From an uncultured Bacteroidia bacterium (GTDB lineage: Bacteria > Bacteroidota > Bacteroidia > Bacteroidales > UBA932), in NCBI GenBank assembly GCA_902768665.1, contig CACXMA010000016.1, positions 1-38,641 on the forward strand: a stretch of 38,641 nucleotides of DNA, written 5' to 3'. The notes under the pieces are model-generated. The model was not told the origin of the DNA, ran no database searches, and worked only from the letters and a program-made list of their open reading frames with translations. Position numbers and translations under genes: made by a program. This document shows, piece after piece, positions 1 to 7,086 of this stretch (the stretch's first letter is position 1; every line of letters starts with the position of its first letter).

Positions 1-1
1 T

Positions 2-244
2 TGCATGAGCGACCTCAACACCCGTCGCGGCATGATCATGAACCAGGACATGGACAAGGGCTTCACCGTCCTCCACGCCCGCGTTCCGCTCGCCGAGCTC
101 TACCGTTACTCCACCGTCCTGAGCTCCCTGACCGGCGGCTCCGCGACCTTCCAGATGAAGTTCGCCGAGTATCAGCAGGTCCCGGCCGACGTCCAGACGA
201 AGCTTCTCGCCGAGTACGCCGCCCAGGAGCAGGAGGAGGACTAA
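2..244 (+). CDS. Elongation factor G-like protein, C-terminal end only (partial)
   Basis: This is the last 80 or so codons of a translational GTPase of the EF-G family, cut by the window edge; the reading frame is already open at base 2. The segment MSDLNTRRGMI followed by HARVPLAELYRYSTVLSSLT and a GG-ATF-MKFAEYQQVP stretch matches EF-G domain V, the fold that enters the ribosomal A site. A complete, canonical fusA lies at 35939-38059, so this is a second, divergent paralogue. Bacteroides species are known to carry an EF-G2 of this kind; whether this one keeps GTPase function cannot be judged because the G domain is outside the window. It ends in an acidic EEQEED-like tail 19 bases before the next gene. 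Confidence 0.85.
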   Translation, partial: CMSDLNTRRGMIMNQDMDKGFTVLHARVPLAELYRYSTVLSSLTGGSATFQMKFAEYQQVPADVQTKLLAEYAAQEQEED

Positions 245-263
245 TCCCCTTATCATCAACCGA

Positions 264-791
264 ATGAGAAAGAGTCTTATACTGATCGCAGCGGCGGCCA
301 CCCTGATGGTCGCCGCCTGCGGCAACAAGACGGCCAAGAAGGCTGAGGCCCGGGAGCAGGTCGCCGAAGCGGCTGTCCTGCCCGAGGATTTCCTCGATTT
401 CACGGCTTCCCTTCCGGGAGGCGGCACCGCCAAGCTGTCCGACTTTGTCGGTCACGGCAAGTACATCCTTGTAGATTTCTGGGCATCCTGGTGCGGCCCA
501 TGCCGCCGGGAGATCCCGAACATCAAGAATGTCTACGAGACCTACCACGGCGATCTTTTCGACATCGTCAGCGTGGCTGTCTGGGATAAACCCGAGGACA
601 GCCTGGAGGCTATCGAGGAAGAAGGTCTCGTGTGGAACCAGCTCATCGACGCCGGCCGGGTCCCGACGGACCTCTACGGCATCGAAGGCATTCCGCACCT
701 GATTCTCTTCGGTCCTGACGGCACCATCGTCGCCAGCGACATCCGCGGTCCGGAGATCGGCGCCGCCGTCGCGAAGGCTCTCGGCAAGTAG
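264..791 (+). CDS. TlpA/ResA-type thioredoxin-fold lipoprotein
   Basis: A 175-residue predicted periplasmic thiol-disulfide oxidoreductase. The N-terminus is a lipoprotein signal: a charged MRK, a hydrophobic run, and a lipobox ending in Cys19 (VAAC). The mature part carries the thioredoxin active site WCGPC with Cys77 and Cys80, in the context FWASWCGPCRREIPN, and a cis-Pro region GIEGIPHLILFGPDG, all typical of the AhpC/TSA-Redoxin (TlpA, ResA) group that reduces or oxidises exported proteins, often during cytochrome c maturation. There is no cytochrome gene next to it here, so the substrate is unknown. Length fits the family. The ATG at 264 is 19 bases after the EF-G-like gene, so the two may be co-transcribed. 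Confidence 0.88.
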   Translation: MRKSLILIAAAATLMVAACGNKTAKKAEAREQVAEAAVLPEDFLDFTASLPGGGTAKLSDFVGHGKYILVDFWASWCGPCRREIPNIKNVYETYHGDLFDIVSVAVWDKPEDSLEAIEEEGLVWNQLIDAGRVPTDLYGIEGIPHLILFGPDGTIVASDIRGPEIGAAVAKALGK

Positions 792-824
792 ATTGCCCGC
801 ATCCGCCGGCAATGACGTTTAACC

Positions 825-851
825 GTCATTCCACGGCTTGTCCGTGGAATC
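825..851 (+). repeat. Hairpin repeat, copy A (forward)
   Basis: A 27-base element built from a 9-base arm (attccacgg), a 5-base loop (cttgt) and the complementary arm (ccgtggaat), flanked by gtc and c. It lies between the thioredoxin gene and uvrC, 5 bases before the uvrC start. A second palindrome, aatgacg...cgtcatt (811-830), abuts it. It is the reference copy of a family seen at six further places in this window. Confidence 0.85.
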
Positions 852-855
852 TTTT

Positions 856-2646
856 ATGACCGTTCGCGAGAAAATAGCATTATTCCCCCATTCCCCCGGC
901 GTCTACAGATACTATGACGCCGAGGGAAAAGTTATTTATGTAGGTAAGGCCAAGGACCTCCACAAGCGGGTGGCGCAGTATTTCGTACCGCCGGAGCGGC
1001 TCAACACGAAGACCCGCATCCTGGTCAGCAAAATCGCCGACGCACAGTATTCCGTGGTCGATTCCGAGGCGGACGCCCTGCTGCTGGAGAACAACCTCAT
1101 CAAGCAGTACAAGCCCCGCTACAACATCCTCCTCAAGGACTCGAAGACCTATCCCTGGATCTGTGTCACCGGCGGGGATTTCCCCCGCGTGTTCATCACG
1201 CGGCGGATCGACAAGGGCAACCGCTACTTCGGCCCCTACAGCAGCGCCCTGCATGCCCGCGGGTTTGTCGACTTCTTCCATGAAGTCTATGCCCTCCGCA
1301 CCTGCAACCTCAAAATCACCTCCGACGCCATCCTCCGCGGGAAGTTCCGCCCGTGCCTCAAGATGCATATCGGAAAATGCAAGGCCCCCTGCGTCGGCAA
1401 GATCTCCATGGCCGCTTACCAGGCCGACATCGACGAGATCGTACGTATCCTCAGCGGCCGCGGCGGGGAAGTCATCCGCCACTACAAGGCCCTCATGGCC
1501 GAAGCCGCCGAGCGCCTCGATTTTGAGACGGCGCAGGAGTACAAGCTCAAGATCGGCACCCTCGAGCGGCACTACGCCAAGTCCGTCATCACGCAGGCGG
1601 CCGACACCGACGCCGATGTCTTCTCGATGGTCTTCGACGGGGGAGAGGCCTTCGGCAACTTCCTCCGCATCCGCGGCGGTGCCATCGTCCAGTCCCTCAA
1701 TCTCGGTTTCCGCAGCCAGATCGAGGAGGAAAAGGAAACCCTCCTCGCAACCTTCATCGGCGAGATCGAGGACAAGTTCGGCGCCCTCTCCGGCGAGGTC
1801 ATCGTGCCGTTCCTGCCCGATGTCGAGATTCCCGGCGTGGAGTTCCGCATCCCCCAGCGCGGCGACAAGCTGTCCCTGCTGGAGCTGAGCGCCAAGAACG
1901 CCCGCGAGTTCTATGCCGGCAGCCTCCGTCAGCGCGAGCACACAGATCCCGACAGCTACAAGATGTCGGTGATGGAGGACCTCCGCAAGGCTCTCGGTAT
2001 GAAGGAGCTGCCGCGCCACATGGAGTGCTTCGACAACTCCAACATCCAGGGCACCAACCCCGTCGCCTCCTGCGTCGTGTTCCGCGACGGCGTGCCTTCC
2101 AAGAAGGATTACCGCCGCTTCAAGATCAAGACCGTCATCGGCGCCAACGACTTCGCCTCCATGAAGGAAGTCGTCAACCGCCGCTACGCCCGCATGCTGC
2201 AGGAGAACCCGGATGACCTGCCGCAGCTGATCGTCATCGACGGCGGCAAGGGCCAGCTCGAATTCGCCTACCAGGCGCTGCTGGAGCTGGATGTCCTCGA
2301 CCGGGTGACGGTCGTGGGCCTGGCCAAGCGCCTTGAGGAGGTCATCCGCGTCGGCGACCCCTATCCCCTTTTCATCGACCGGAACTCGCAGGCTCTCCGC
2401 GTGCTGCAGCAGATCCGTGACGAGGCCCACCGCTTCGGCATTACCTTCCACCGCAATCTCCGCTCCAAGGCGGCCATCCACAGCGCGCTCCGCGACATCA
2501 AGGGTGTCGGCGAGAAGACCGAGCAGCGCCTGCTGCTCCACTACGGCTCCGTCGCCCGCATCGCCGCGGCTCCGCTCGAAGACCTTTCCGCGCAGGTCGG
2601 CGCCGACCTCGCGATGCGTATCCACGATTATCTGAACAGTGAATAA
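856..2646 (+). CDS. uvrC: UvrABC excinuclease subunit C
   Basis: UvrC makes the 3' and 5' incisions on either side of a DNA lesion during nucleotide excision repair, after UvrAB has located it. The 596-residue product shows the family order: an N-terminal GIY-YIG nuclease (PGVYRYYDAEGKVIYVGKAKDLHKR split around residues 14-38), a UvrB-binding UVR segment (AAERLDFETAQEYKLKI), the C-terminal RNase H-like nuclease (MECFDNSNIQGTNPVASCVV and VIDGGKGQL), and a terminal helix-hairpin-helix (IKGVGEKTEQRLL). A TTG start at 838 would add MSVESF, but those codons come from hairpin repeat copy A, so the ATG at 856 is chosen. The gene is bracketed by inverted copies of that repeat. No promoter is evident. 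Confidence 0.97.
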   Translation: MTVREKIALFPHSPGVYRYYDAEGKVIYVGKAKDLHKRVAQYFVPPERLNTKTRILVSKIADAQYSVVDSEADALLLENNLIKQYKPRYNILLKDSKTYPWICVTGGDFPRVFITRRIDKGNRYFGPYSSALHARGFVDFFHEVYALRTCNLKITSDAILRGKFRPCLKMHIGKCKAPCVGKISMAAYQADIDEIVRILSGRGGEVIRHYKALMAEAAERLDFETAQEYKLKIGTLERHYAKSVITQAADTDADVFSMVFDGGEAFGNFLRIRGGAIVQSLNLGFRSQIEEEKETLLATFIGEIEDKFGALSGEVIVPFLPDVEIPGVEFRIPQRGDKLSLLELSAKNAREFYAGSLRQREHTDPDSYKMSVMEDLRKALGMKELPRHMECFDNSNIQGTNPVASCVVFRDGVPSKKDYRRFKIKTVIGANDFASMKEVVNRRYARMLQENPDDLPQLIVIDGGKGQLEFAYQALLELDVLDRVTVVGLAKRLEEVIRVGDPYPLFIDRNSQALRVLQQIRDEAHRFGITFHRNLRSKAAIHSALRDIKGVGEKTEQRLLLHYGSVARIAAAPLEDLSAQVGADLAMRIHDYLNSE

Positions 2647-2647
2647 A

Positions 2648-2674
2648 GATTCCACGGACAGGCCGTGGAATGAC
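2648..2674 (-). repeat. Hairpin repeat, copy B (reverse)
   Basis: Same 27-base element as copy A in the opposite orientation; it differs only by one loop base. It begins two bases after the uvrC stop and ends six bases before the pnuC start, so it fills the whole intergenic gap. Confidence 0.85.
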
Positions 2675-2679
2675 GAATT

Positions 2680-3417
2680 ATGACGGAAAAAGTATTCAAC
2701 AGATGGTTTAACATCTTCATCCTGGCGGGAATGACGATCGTCACCTGCCTGGTTACCTGGTTCAAGCTGGCGGATGCCGCCGGCGGCAGCGAGAAGGCCT
2801 GGCTCCTCCTGGCGGCCTTCGGGTCGCTGATGGGCGTGCTCGCGACCGTCTGCTCGGCCAACGGATGGATCATCACCTTCCTCTTCGGTTTTCTGGACGT
2901 CGCCATCTACGGCGTGGCCTGCTGGGTAAACTGGCGGGGCGGCGGGTCCGGCCTTGGGAATGCCATCCTCCACTTCGCCTATTTCGTTCCGATGCAGCTC
3001 GTCGGTTATCTCCAATGGCGCCGCCGCGGGGCCAAGGCCTCCTCGCAGGTGAAAGCCCGTCGGCTCCGTCCCTTCATGCGCTGGACCTGGCTGGCCATCA
3101 CCCTCGTCGCAACCGTCGTGCTGTATCTGATCCTGGCCCGCTTCGACCGAAGCGCCGCCGACAGCTTCCTCAAGGTGGCCGTGCTGCTGGATGCGATTCC
3201 GCTGGTGTGCAACATCATCGGACAGCTCCTTATGTCGACGGCCTACATGGAGCAGTGGATCTTCTGGCTGGCGGTCAATGTCACTTCCATCGGTATGTGG
3301 CTGTTCTCCGACAAGTCCTTTGCATCGGTCTATATCGTCAAGTACTCCTTCTACCTGATCAATGCCCTTAACGGCCTGAGAATCTGGCTGAAACTGAGCC
3401 GGCCCGAGGCAAAATAG
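2680..3417 (+). CDS. pnuC: PnuC-family vitamin-precursor transporter
   Basis: A 245-residue polytopic membrane protein with about seven hydrophobic segments, the first at residues 12-28. It fits the PnuC family, SWEET-like facilitators that let nicotinamide riboside (PnuC) or related vitamins such as thiamine (PnuT) enter the cell, where phosphorylation traps them. Family-like features are the long helix with SANGWIITFLFGFLDVAIYG, the WRRRG basic loop after helix 4, and the C-terminal QWIFWLAVNVTSIGMWLF and VKYSFYLINALNGL stretches. No TPP riboswitch fits in the 33-base gap upstream and no thiamine gene adjoins, so substrate is undecided between NR and thiamine. It follows uvrC closely, separated only by a hairpin repeat. 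Confidence 0.82.
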   Translation: MTEKVFNRWFNIFILAGMTIVTCLVTWFKLADAAGGSEKAWLLLAAFGSLMGVLATVCSANGWIITFLFGFLDVAIYGVACWVNWRGGGSGLGNAILHFAYFVPMQLVGYLQWRRRGAKASSQVKARRLRPFMRWTWLAITLVATVVLYLILARFDRSAADSFLKVAVLLDAIPLVCNIIGQLLMSTAYMEQWIFWLAVNVTSIGMWLFSDKSFASVYIVKYSFYLINALNGLRIWLKLSRPEAK

Positions 3418-3456
3418 CCTTCCCGTTCGTCGGCTTTTTCGGCAAAGATTTTCATA

Positions 3457-3480
3457 TTTGGGAAATTTTTCGTTACTTTG
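3457..3480 (+). promoter_or_regulatory. Promoter of acpP
   Basis: A Bacteroidota-type promoter: TTTG at 3457-3460 and TTACTTTG at 3473-3480 (seven of eight positions of TAnnTTTG), followed by CAG. The start site would fall near 3487, giving a leader of about 65 bases that is AT-rich before acpP. Confidence 0.6.
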
Positions 3481-3552
3481 CAGTCTGTATGCGTGGAGCA
3501 TGCATTAATATTGAAAGTTACTATTAAATAAATAAATCTAAACTTTACGATT

Positions 3553-3804
3553 ATGACACACGAAGAAATCGTTGCCAAGGTGAAAGAAATCATCGTCGAC
3601 AAGCTTGGCGCTGAAGAGTCTGAGGTTACCGAAACCGCTAACTTCACCAACGATCTGGGTGCTGATTCCCTCGACACCGTCGAGCTCCTTATGGAATTCG
3701 AGAAGGTTTTTGACGTCCGTATCCCGGATGAGGAGACCAGCGGCATCGCTACCGTCGCCGACGCTATCGCCAAGGTTGAAGAAAAACTCGCTGCCAAGGA
3801 GTAA
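3553..3804 (+). CDS. acpP: Acyl carrier protein
   Basis: The 83-residue acidic carrier that holds growing acyl chains during fatty acid synthesis and supplies lipid A and phospholipid synthesis. The phosphopantetheine attachment site is the serine in [16 protein letters not shown]. Three to four helices and the [16 protein letters not shown] segment are standard. In many Bacteroidota acpP is followed by fabF; here it stands alone, with its own promoter at 3457-3480 and a terminator at 3831-3860. Highly conserved and short, so the identification is firm. Confidence 0.97.
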   Translation: MTHEEIVAKVKEIIVDKLGAEESEVTETANFTNDLGADSLDTVELLMEFEKVFDVRIPDEETSGIATVADAIAKVEEKLAAKE

Positions 3805-3830
3805 TTCCCCTGCGATTTTTCACATACGAA

Positions 3831-3860
3831 AGAGACTGACCTTCCGGCCAGTCTCTTTTA
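3831..3860 (+). terminator. Rho-independent terminator after acpP
   Basis: Stem agagactg (3831-3838) pairs with cagtctct (3849-3856), followed by a short T run. A nearly identical hairpin lies at 4438-4470. Confidence 0.8.
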
Positions 3861-3866
3861 GTTTTA

Positions 3867-3898
3867 TTTGGTTTTTACATTCTTACTCCTTATTTTTG
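3867..3898 (+). promoter_or_regulatory. Promoter of the AT-rich lipoprotein gene
   Basis: TTTG at 3867-3870 and a perfect TAnnTTTG match, TATTTTTG, at 3891-3898, 20 bases apart. It lies just after the acpP terminator, so the next gene is probably an independent transcription unit. Confidence 0.5.
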
Positions 3899-3942
3899 AA
3901 GAAAAAATGGTCCACATCGTTCTGTGGTTATTGTAGATAGAT

Positions 3943-4407
3943 ATGAGGAATACCACATTGCTTCTATTATTATTGGCTTCTTTCCTTCTTGTCTCATGTG
4001 TATTAATTGCAGATCGTATTTATATCTTTACTTTTACAAATAATTCATCTGAACCGATAGGGATTATTGCAGATTTTTCACCTACAGATAATGCTATAAC
4101 CCGCGGGAGCTATTATGTAAAAGGGATTGCCCCGGGTGTGAAAGAAGCCGTGGATGACGACAGCAGTTGGAGAAAGAGGGTAAAAGATTCTATGCACTTT
4201 TATGTGGTAAGAGTGATACCAAGCCTCTCTGAGAAAAAGCAGCAAACACAATTATCAGAGTCGGATATTGAAAGGATATCCAACGAAGATATATATGCGA
4301 GGATAACGTACACAAAGAATGAATTTAAAGCCAGAGACTTTTGTTTTCCTCCGCCAAAAGGAACCAAGATTATTTATTATCCCGCATACTCAAATCTAAA
4401 GGAATAG
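3943..4407 (+). CDS. Small lipoprotein of unknown function
   Basis: I do not recognise this 154-residue protein. It begins with MRNTT, a poly-leucine hydrophobic core and a lipobox ending at Cys19 (LVSC), so it should be a lipid-anchored envelope protein. The mature part starts with a probable beta-rich stretch (RIYIFTFTNNSSEPIGIIADF) and later has a charged helical segment (SLSEKKQQTQLSESDIERIS). Base composition is visibly AT-rich and codon use differs sharply from the GC-rich neighbours (many TTA, ATA, AGA codons), which suggests recent acquisition. It lies exactly between two near-identical terminators and has its own promoter. Confidence 0.72.
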   Translation: MRNTTLLLLLLASFLLVSCVLIADRIYIFTFTNNSSEPIGIIADFSPTDNAITRGSYYVKGIAPGVKEAVDDDSSWRKRVKDSMHFYVVRVIPSLSEKKQQTQLSESDIERISNEDIYARITYTKNEFKARDFCFPPPKGTKIIYYPAYSNLKE

Positions 4408-4437
4408 CGAATCATCAGAAGAAGCGAGTATCTTGTT

Positions 4438-4470
4438 AGAGACTGACCTGCCGGCCAGTCTCTTTTTTTA
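4438..4470 (+). terminator. Rho-independent terminator after the lipoprotein gene
   Basis: Stem agagactg (4438-4445) with cagtctct (4456-4463) and a seven-base T run. It differs from the acpP terminator by a single base across the hairpin. Confidence 0.82.
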
Positions 4471-4496
4471 GATGTCCTGCATGCGCTGGGCATGAC

Positions 4497-4523
4497 GTCA
4501 CCCCACGGCTTGTCCGTGGGGTC
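4497..4523 (+). repeat. Hairpin repeat, copy C, with compensatory changes
   Basis: Same 27-base element as copy A, but TT in the left arm has become CC and the matching AA in the right arm has become GG, so the hairpin is fully paired. It overlaps the last base of the DUF4270 stop codon and could serve as the 3' end of that minus-strand transcript. Confidence 0.82.
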
Positions 4524-6163
4524 TATTCCTTCGGAATCGCGTAGGTGAGCGTCAGGGTCGGGACGCGGCCGCCGGGGGCGGAGGGGCCGAGGAGGCGGGC
4601 GCTGTAGTAGCGGTCGCGGTCCAGCTCGGTCGTGGTCGTTGTCGATGAGGATGAAGAATTCATCATCGCGGCCATCATCGCGTAATTATAATAATTGTAG
4701 TAGCTGTTGTAGCCGTATCCGCCGTAACCGTATCCACCATATCCGCCGTAACCGCCATAGCCGCCATAGCCGCTGTAGAGGCTGTTGAGGTAGCTGTAGT
4801 AGGCGAGATTCTGGTAATAGCTGTTGTCGGTGGTGTTGGCGGTCGTTTCCGTTTCCGTGGCCATGATCAGCAGCCAGATGTCGAAGTTGGACATATCCGT
4901 CCCTTCCTCCATCCGCAGAAGCTGCTGGAGATGGTGCGCTACGTCGGGGGAGTAGCAGAGGCGGTCGCGGTGGAGGCTGCCCTGGTCCTCATCCTTGGCG
5001 CTGGAGTCCGACAGTCCGGCGAAGCTCGCGCCGACTCCGTCGGTAATGATCCGGCAGGTAGGGCTGAGCACCGGCGGGAAGAAGGTCCCGAGGGCCTTGT
5101 AATCCCCGTCGTACTCGAACGGAAGGCTGATCTGCGCGCGGCTGATGACGGCCTTGGCCGGGTCTCCGTACTGGCCGATTTCGGCCTTGGCGGCATCCAG
5201 CAGGGCCTGGGCGTCGATGACGGGCTTGAGTCCGCCGCCGCCCTCGACCAGAAGGTCTGCGCCGGCGAGACCGGCCGCAGGGGCGCTCTCATGGCCGGTG
5301 AGATTGCAGGCGTACTGCGGGAATTTCTGCTTGTTGTTGATATAGGTCGCCTCGTCGAGGAAATCGGGCTCGCCGTAGATGAACAGGAAGCTCGTGTCCT
5401 TGCGGACGCCTTCATACTCGGCGTTGAAGTTGAGCCGGACGCAGTTGCCGTTGAGGAGATAGGTGCCGTAAGAGGCGCTGTAGGTCAGGCAGCCGAGCTC
5501 GAAGAGATTGATGCGGCCGCCGTTGCCGGTCGGGGGCTCGATTTCGAGGTAGAGGCCCGGGAAACGCTTGGTGAAGTTCGGGAGCGTGTCGGTATCCTCC
5601 TTGGTGATGGTCAGATAGCGCTCGGCGAACTTGCGGGAGAAATTGAAGCTGAGGGAATCCCCGCCGCCGTAGACGATACCGCCGTCGGTGATGGGCTCGC
5701 CCTTGTGGGGGACGGTGGCGTTGGTGCGGATCTTGGCGAGGTCGACGGGCTCGGCAAGTTCATAGACGCGCACGTTCTGGATGAGGTATCGGTCCGCCTC
5801 GGTCGCGACGGAAACGGTGTCGAGCGCCGCTGCGAAATGCATGTTCCGAAGGACGGGGTCCTTGCCGAAATCGAGATCCTCGAAGGCGGGAAGGAGCGTC
5901 AGCACGCAGCTTCTTGTCGTCAGTCCGAAACGGTCGTCGCGGACGGCGCCGAGGGCGATGCGTTTGGAAGACAGGCCGGACAGGCTGTCCGCCATCTCCA
6001 TCCGGATGCCCGTCAGGGGAATCTCGGCGGTGTGGATGTCGAACATCTGGTCGGTGGCGATCAGGTCTTTTCCGAGATTCTCATCTACGGAGACGCAGGA
6101 TGCACCGGTGAAAAGGGCAGCCGCAAGGGCTGAAAGGATTCTTACGGAAGTTTTGAGGTTCAT
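4523..6163 (-). CDS. DUF4270 domain-containing lipoprotein
   Basis: A 546-residue secreted lipoprotein with a signal peptide and lipobox ending at Cys23 (GASC). The DENLGKDLIATDQMFDIHTAEIPL start and the repeated beta-rich body match DUF4270, a Bacteroidota family typically encoded next to the short glycogen synthase, as it is here; its role is not established. Near the C-terminus is a low-complexity tract: tandem GGY units, then NYY repeats, MMAAMM, five serines and five threonines, before a conserved-looking end (LTLTYAIPKE). Start: the open frame reaches back to 6391 inside the upstream gene, but the ATG at 6163 gives the signal peptide and lies 4 bases after that gene's stop, so the two form an operon. 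Confidence 0.85.
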   Translation of the reverse strand: MNLKTSVRILSALAAALFTGASCVSVDENLGKDLIATDQMFDIHTAEIPLTGIRMEMADSLSGLSSKRIALGAVRDDRFGLTTRSCVLTLLPAFEDLDFGKDPVLRNMHFAAALDTVSVATEADRYLIQNVRVYELAEPVDLAKIRTNATVPHKGEPITDGGIVYGGGDSLSFNFSRKFAERYLTITKEDTDTLPNFTKRFPGLYLEIEPPTGNGGRINLFELGCLTYSASYGTYLLNGNCVRLNFNAEYEGVRKDTSFLFIYGEPDFLDEATYINNKQKFPQYACNLTGHESAPAAGLAGADLLVEGGGGLKPVIDAQALLDAAKAEIGQYGDPAKAVISRAQISLPFEYDGDYKALGTFFPPVLSPTCRIITDGVGASFAGLSDSSAKDEDQGSLHRDRLCYSPDVAHHLQQLLRMEEGTDMSNFDIWLLIMATETETTANTTDNSYYQNLAYYSYLNSLYSGYGGYGGYGGYGGYGYGGYGYNSYYNYYNYAMMAAMMNSSSSSTTTTTELDRDRYYSARLLGPSAPGGRVPTLTLTYAIPKE

Positions 6164-6167
6164 GCCG

Positions 6168-6998
6168 CTAGCCAAGGAACTGGTCGTAAAATTCGTTGTA
6201 CTCGTCGATATACCGGCCGTTTTCCTGAGCGATTTCGTTGAAAGGAAGGACGGGCAGGCCCAGTTCCTGTTCCCCATAACGCACGAGCTCCGGATCCACC
6301 TCCCCGTCGCCGAGGATAATGCCGTCGGAATACCGCTCTGCCAGTTTAGCAAGAGCCGTGCCATCGGGCTTGTCTCCGAGGATGGCGACATCCTTCGGCG
6401 TCACGGTCCCGAAGAGGATGCTCCGGGCCAGCTCCGGGGAGAAATGCTCCTTCGGCGTGTCTCCGTATAGGGACAGGACTACCTTGCTCTGCGAGAAGAT
6501 CGGGTCGTCCTTGTAAGCTTTCTTGAGGTAGAGGGGCAGGACATGGGAAATCCAGCCGTGGCAGTGGATGATGTCCGGGGCCCAGCGCTGTTTCTTGACC
6601 GTCTCCAGGACGCCGCGGGCGAAGAAGATGGCTCTTTCGCCGTTGTCCTCGAAGAACTTTCCGGAAGCGTCGGCAAAGGTCTGCTTGCGGCGGAAGTAAT
6701 CCTCGTTGTCGATGAAATAGACCTGCAGGCGGGCGGCGGCGATGGACGCGACCCGGATGACGAGCGGGCGGTCGACGTCGTCAATGATGATGTTCATGCC
6801 GGAGAGGCGGATTACCTCATGCAGCTGGTGCTTCCGTTCGTTGATGCAGCCGTAGCGGGGCATGAACGGACGGACTTCCTTGCGTCTTTCCTGGATTCCC
6901 TGCGGAAGGTATCTTCCGATGCGGGCAATCCGGGACTCCGGGAGGTAGGGTTCTATCTCGGAATTGACGAAGAGGACTCTTTTGACGGTATCGGCCAT
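6168..6998 (-). CDS. Short glycogen/starch synthase-like protein (GT5 N-terminal domain)
   Basis: A 276-residue protein related to the N-terminal half of GT5 glycogen synthase, which transfers glucose from ADP-glucose or UDP-glucose to glycogen. It has a Rossmann-type start (RVLFVNSEIEPYLPES) and the PDIIHCHGWISHVLPLYLK motif of the family. Full GlgA proteins are about 480 residues; this short form lacks the C-terminal nucleotide-sugar binding domain with its KTGGL-like motif. Short forms like this are common in Bacteroidales beside a DUF4270 gene, so it is not a local truncation. Whether it catalyses glycogen synthesis is doubtful. A minus-strand -7 box lies at 7019-7026. Confidence 0.82.
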   Translation of the reverse strand: MADTVKRVLFVNSEIEPYLPESRIARIGRYLPQGIQERRKEVRPFMPRYGCINERKHQLHEVIRLSGMNIIIDDVDRPLVIRVASIAAARLQVYFIDNEDYFRRKQTFADASGKFFEDNGERAIFFARGVLETVKKQRWAPDIIHCHGWISHVLPLYLKKAYKDDPIFSQSKVVLSLYGDTPKEHFSPELARSILFGTVTPKDVAILGDKPDGTALAKLAERYSDGIILGDGEVDPELVRYGEQELGLPVLPFNEIAQENGRYIDEYNEFYDQFLG

Positions 6999-7018
6999 AC
7001 TTTTCTTCTTTATTCCTA

Positions 7019-7026
7019 CAAAGATA
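7019..7026 (-). promoter_or_regulatory. -7 box for the glycogen synthase-DUF4270 operon
   Basis: On the minus strand this reads TATCTTTG, a perfect TAnnTTTG. It sits inside a small palindrome (ttccta 7013-7018, taggaa 7025-7030). The -33 element is not clear. The start codon is about 20 bases downstream. Confidence 0.5.
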
Positions 7027-7058
7027 GGAATTTTTTTCCATAAAACTGCGATAATTGC

Positions 7059-7066
7059 TATCTTTG
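7059..7066 (+). promoter_or_regulatory. -7 box for the ftsX operon
   Basis: TATCTTTG, a perfect TAnnTTTG, 20 bases before the ftsX ATG. With the box at 7019-7026 it forms a compact divergent promoter region. Confidence 0.5.
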
Positions 7067-7086
7067 GAGCGAATTTGGGACATTGT

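Noticed and set aside
2647-2679. A TPP riboswitch before the PnuC-type gene
   Set aside because: The gap is only 33 bases and is filled by the hairpin repeat.
880-3501. An 873-codon minus-strand frame across uvrC and pnuC
   Set aside because: Antisense to two clear genes and no recognisable domain; a shadow of codon bias.
6164-6391. An N-terminal extension of the DUF4270 gene
   Set aside because: It lies within the upstream synthase gene and would bury the lipoprotein signal peptide.
6964-7086. A 41-codon N-terminal extension of ftsX
   Set aside because: It runs across the divergent promoter region and gives a hydrophobic leader not expected in FtsX; ATG 7087 matches the family.
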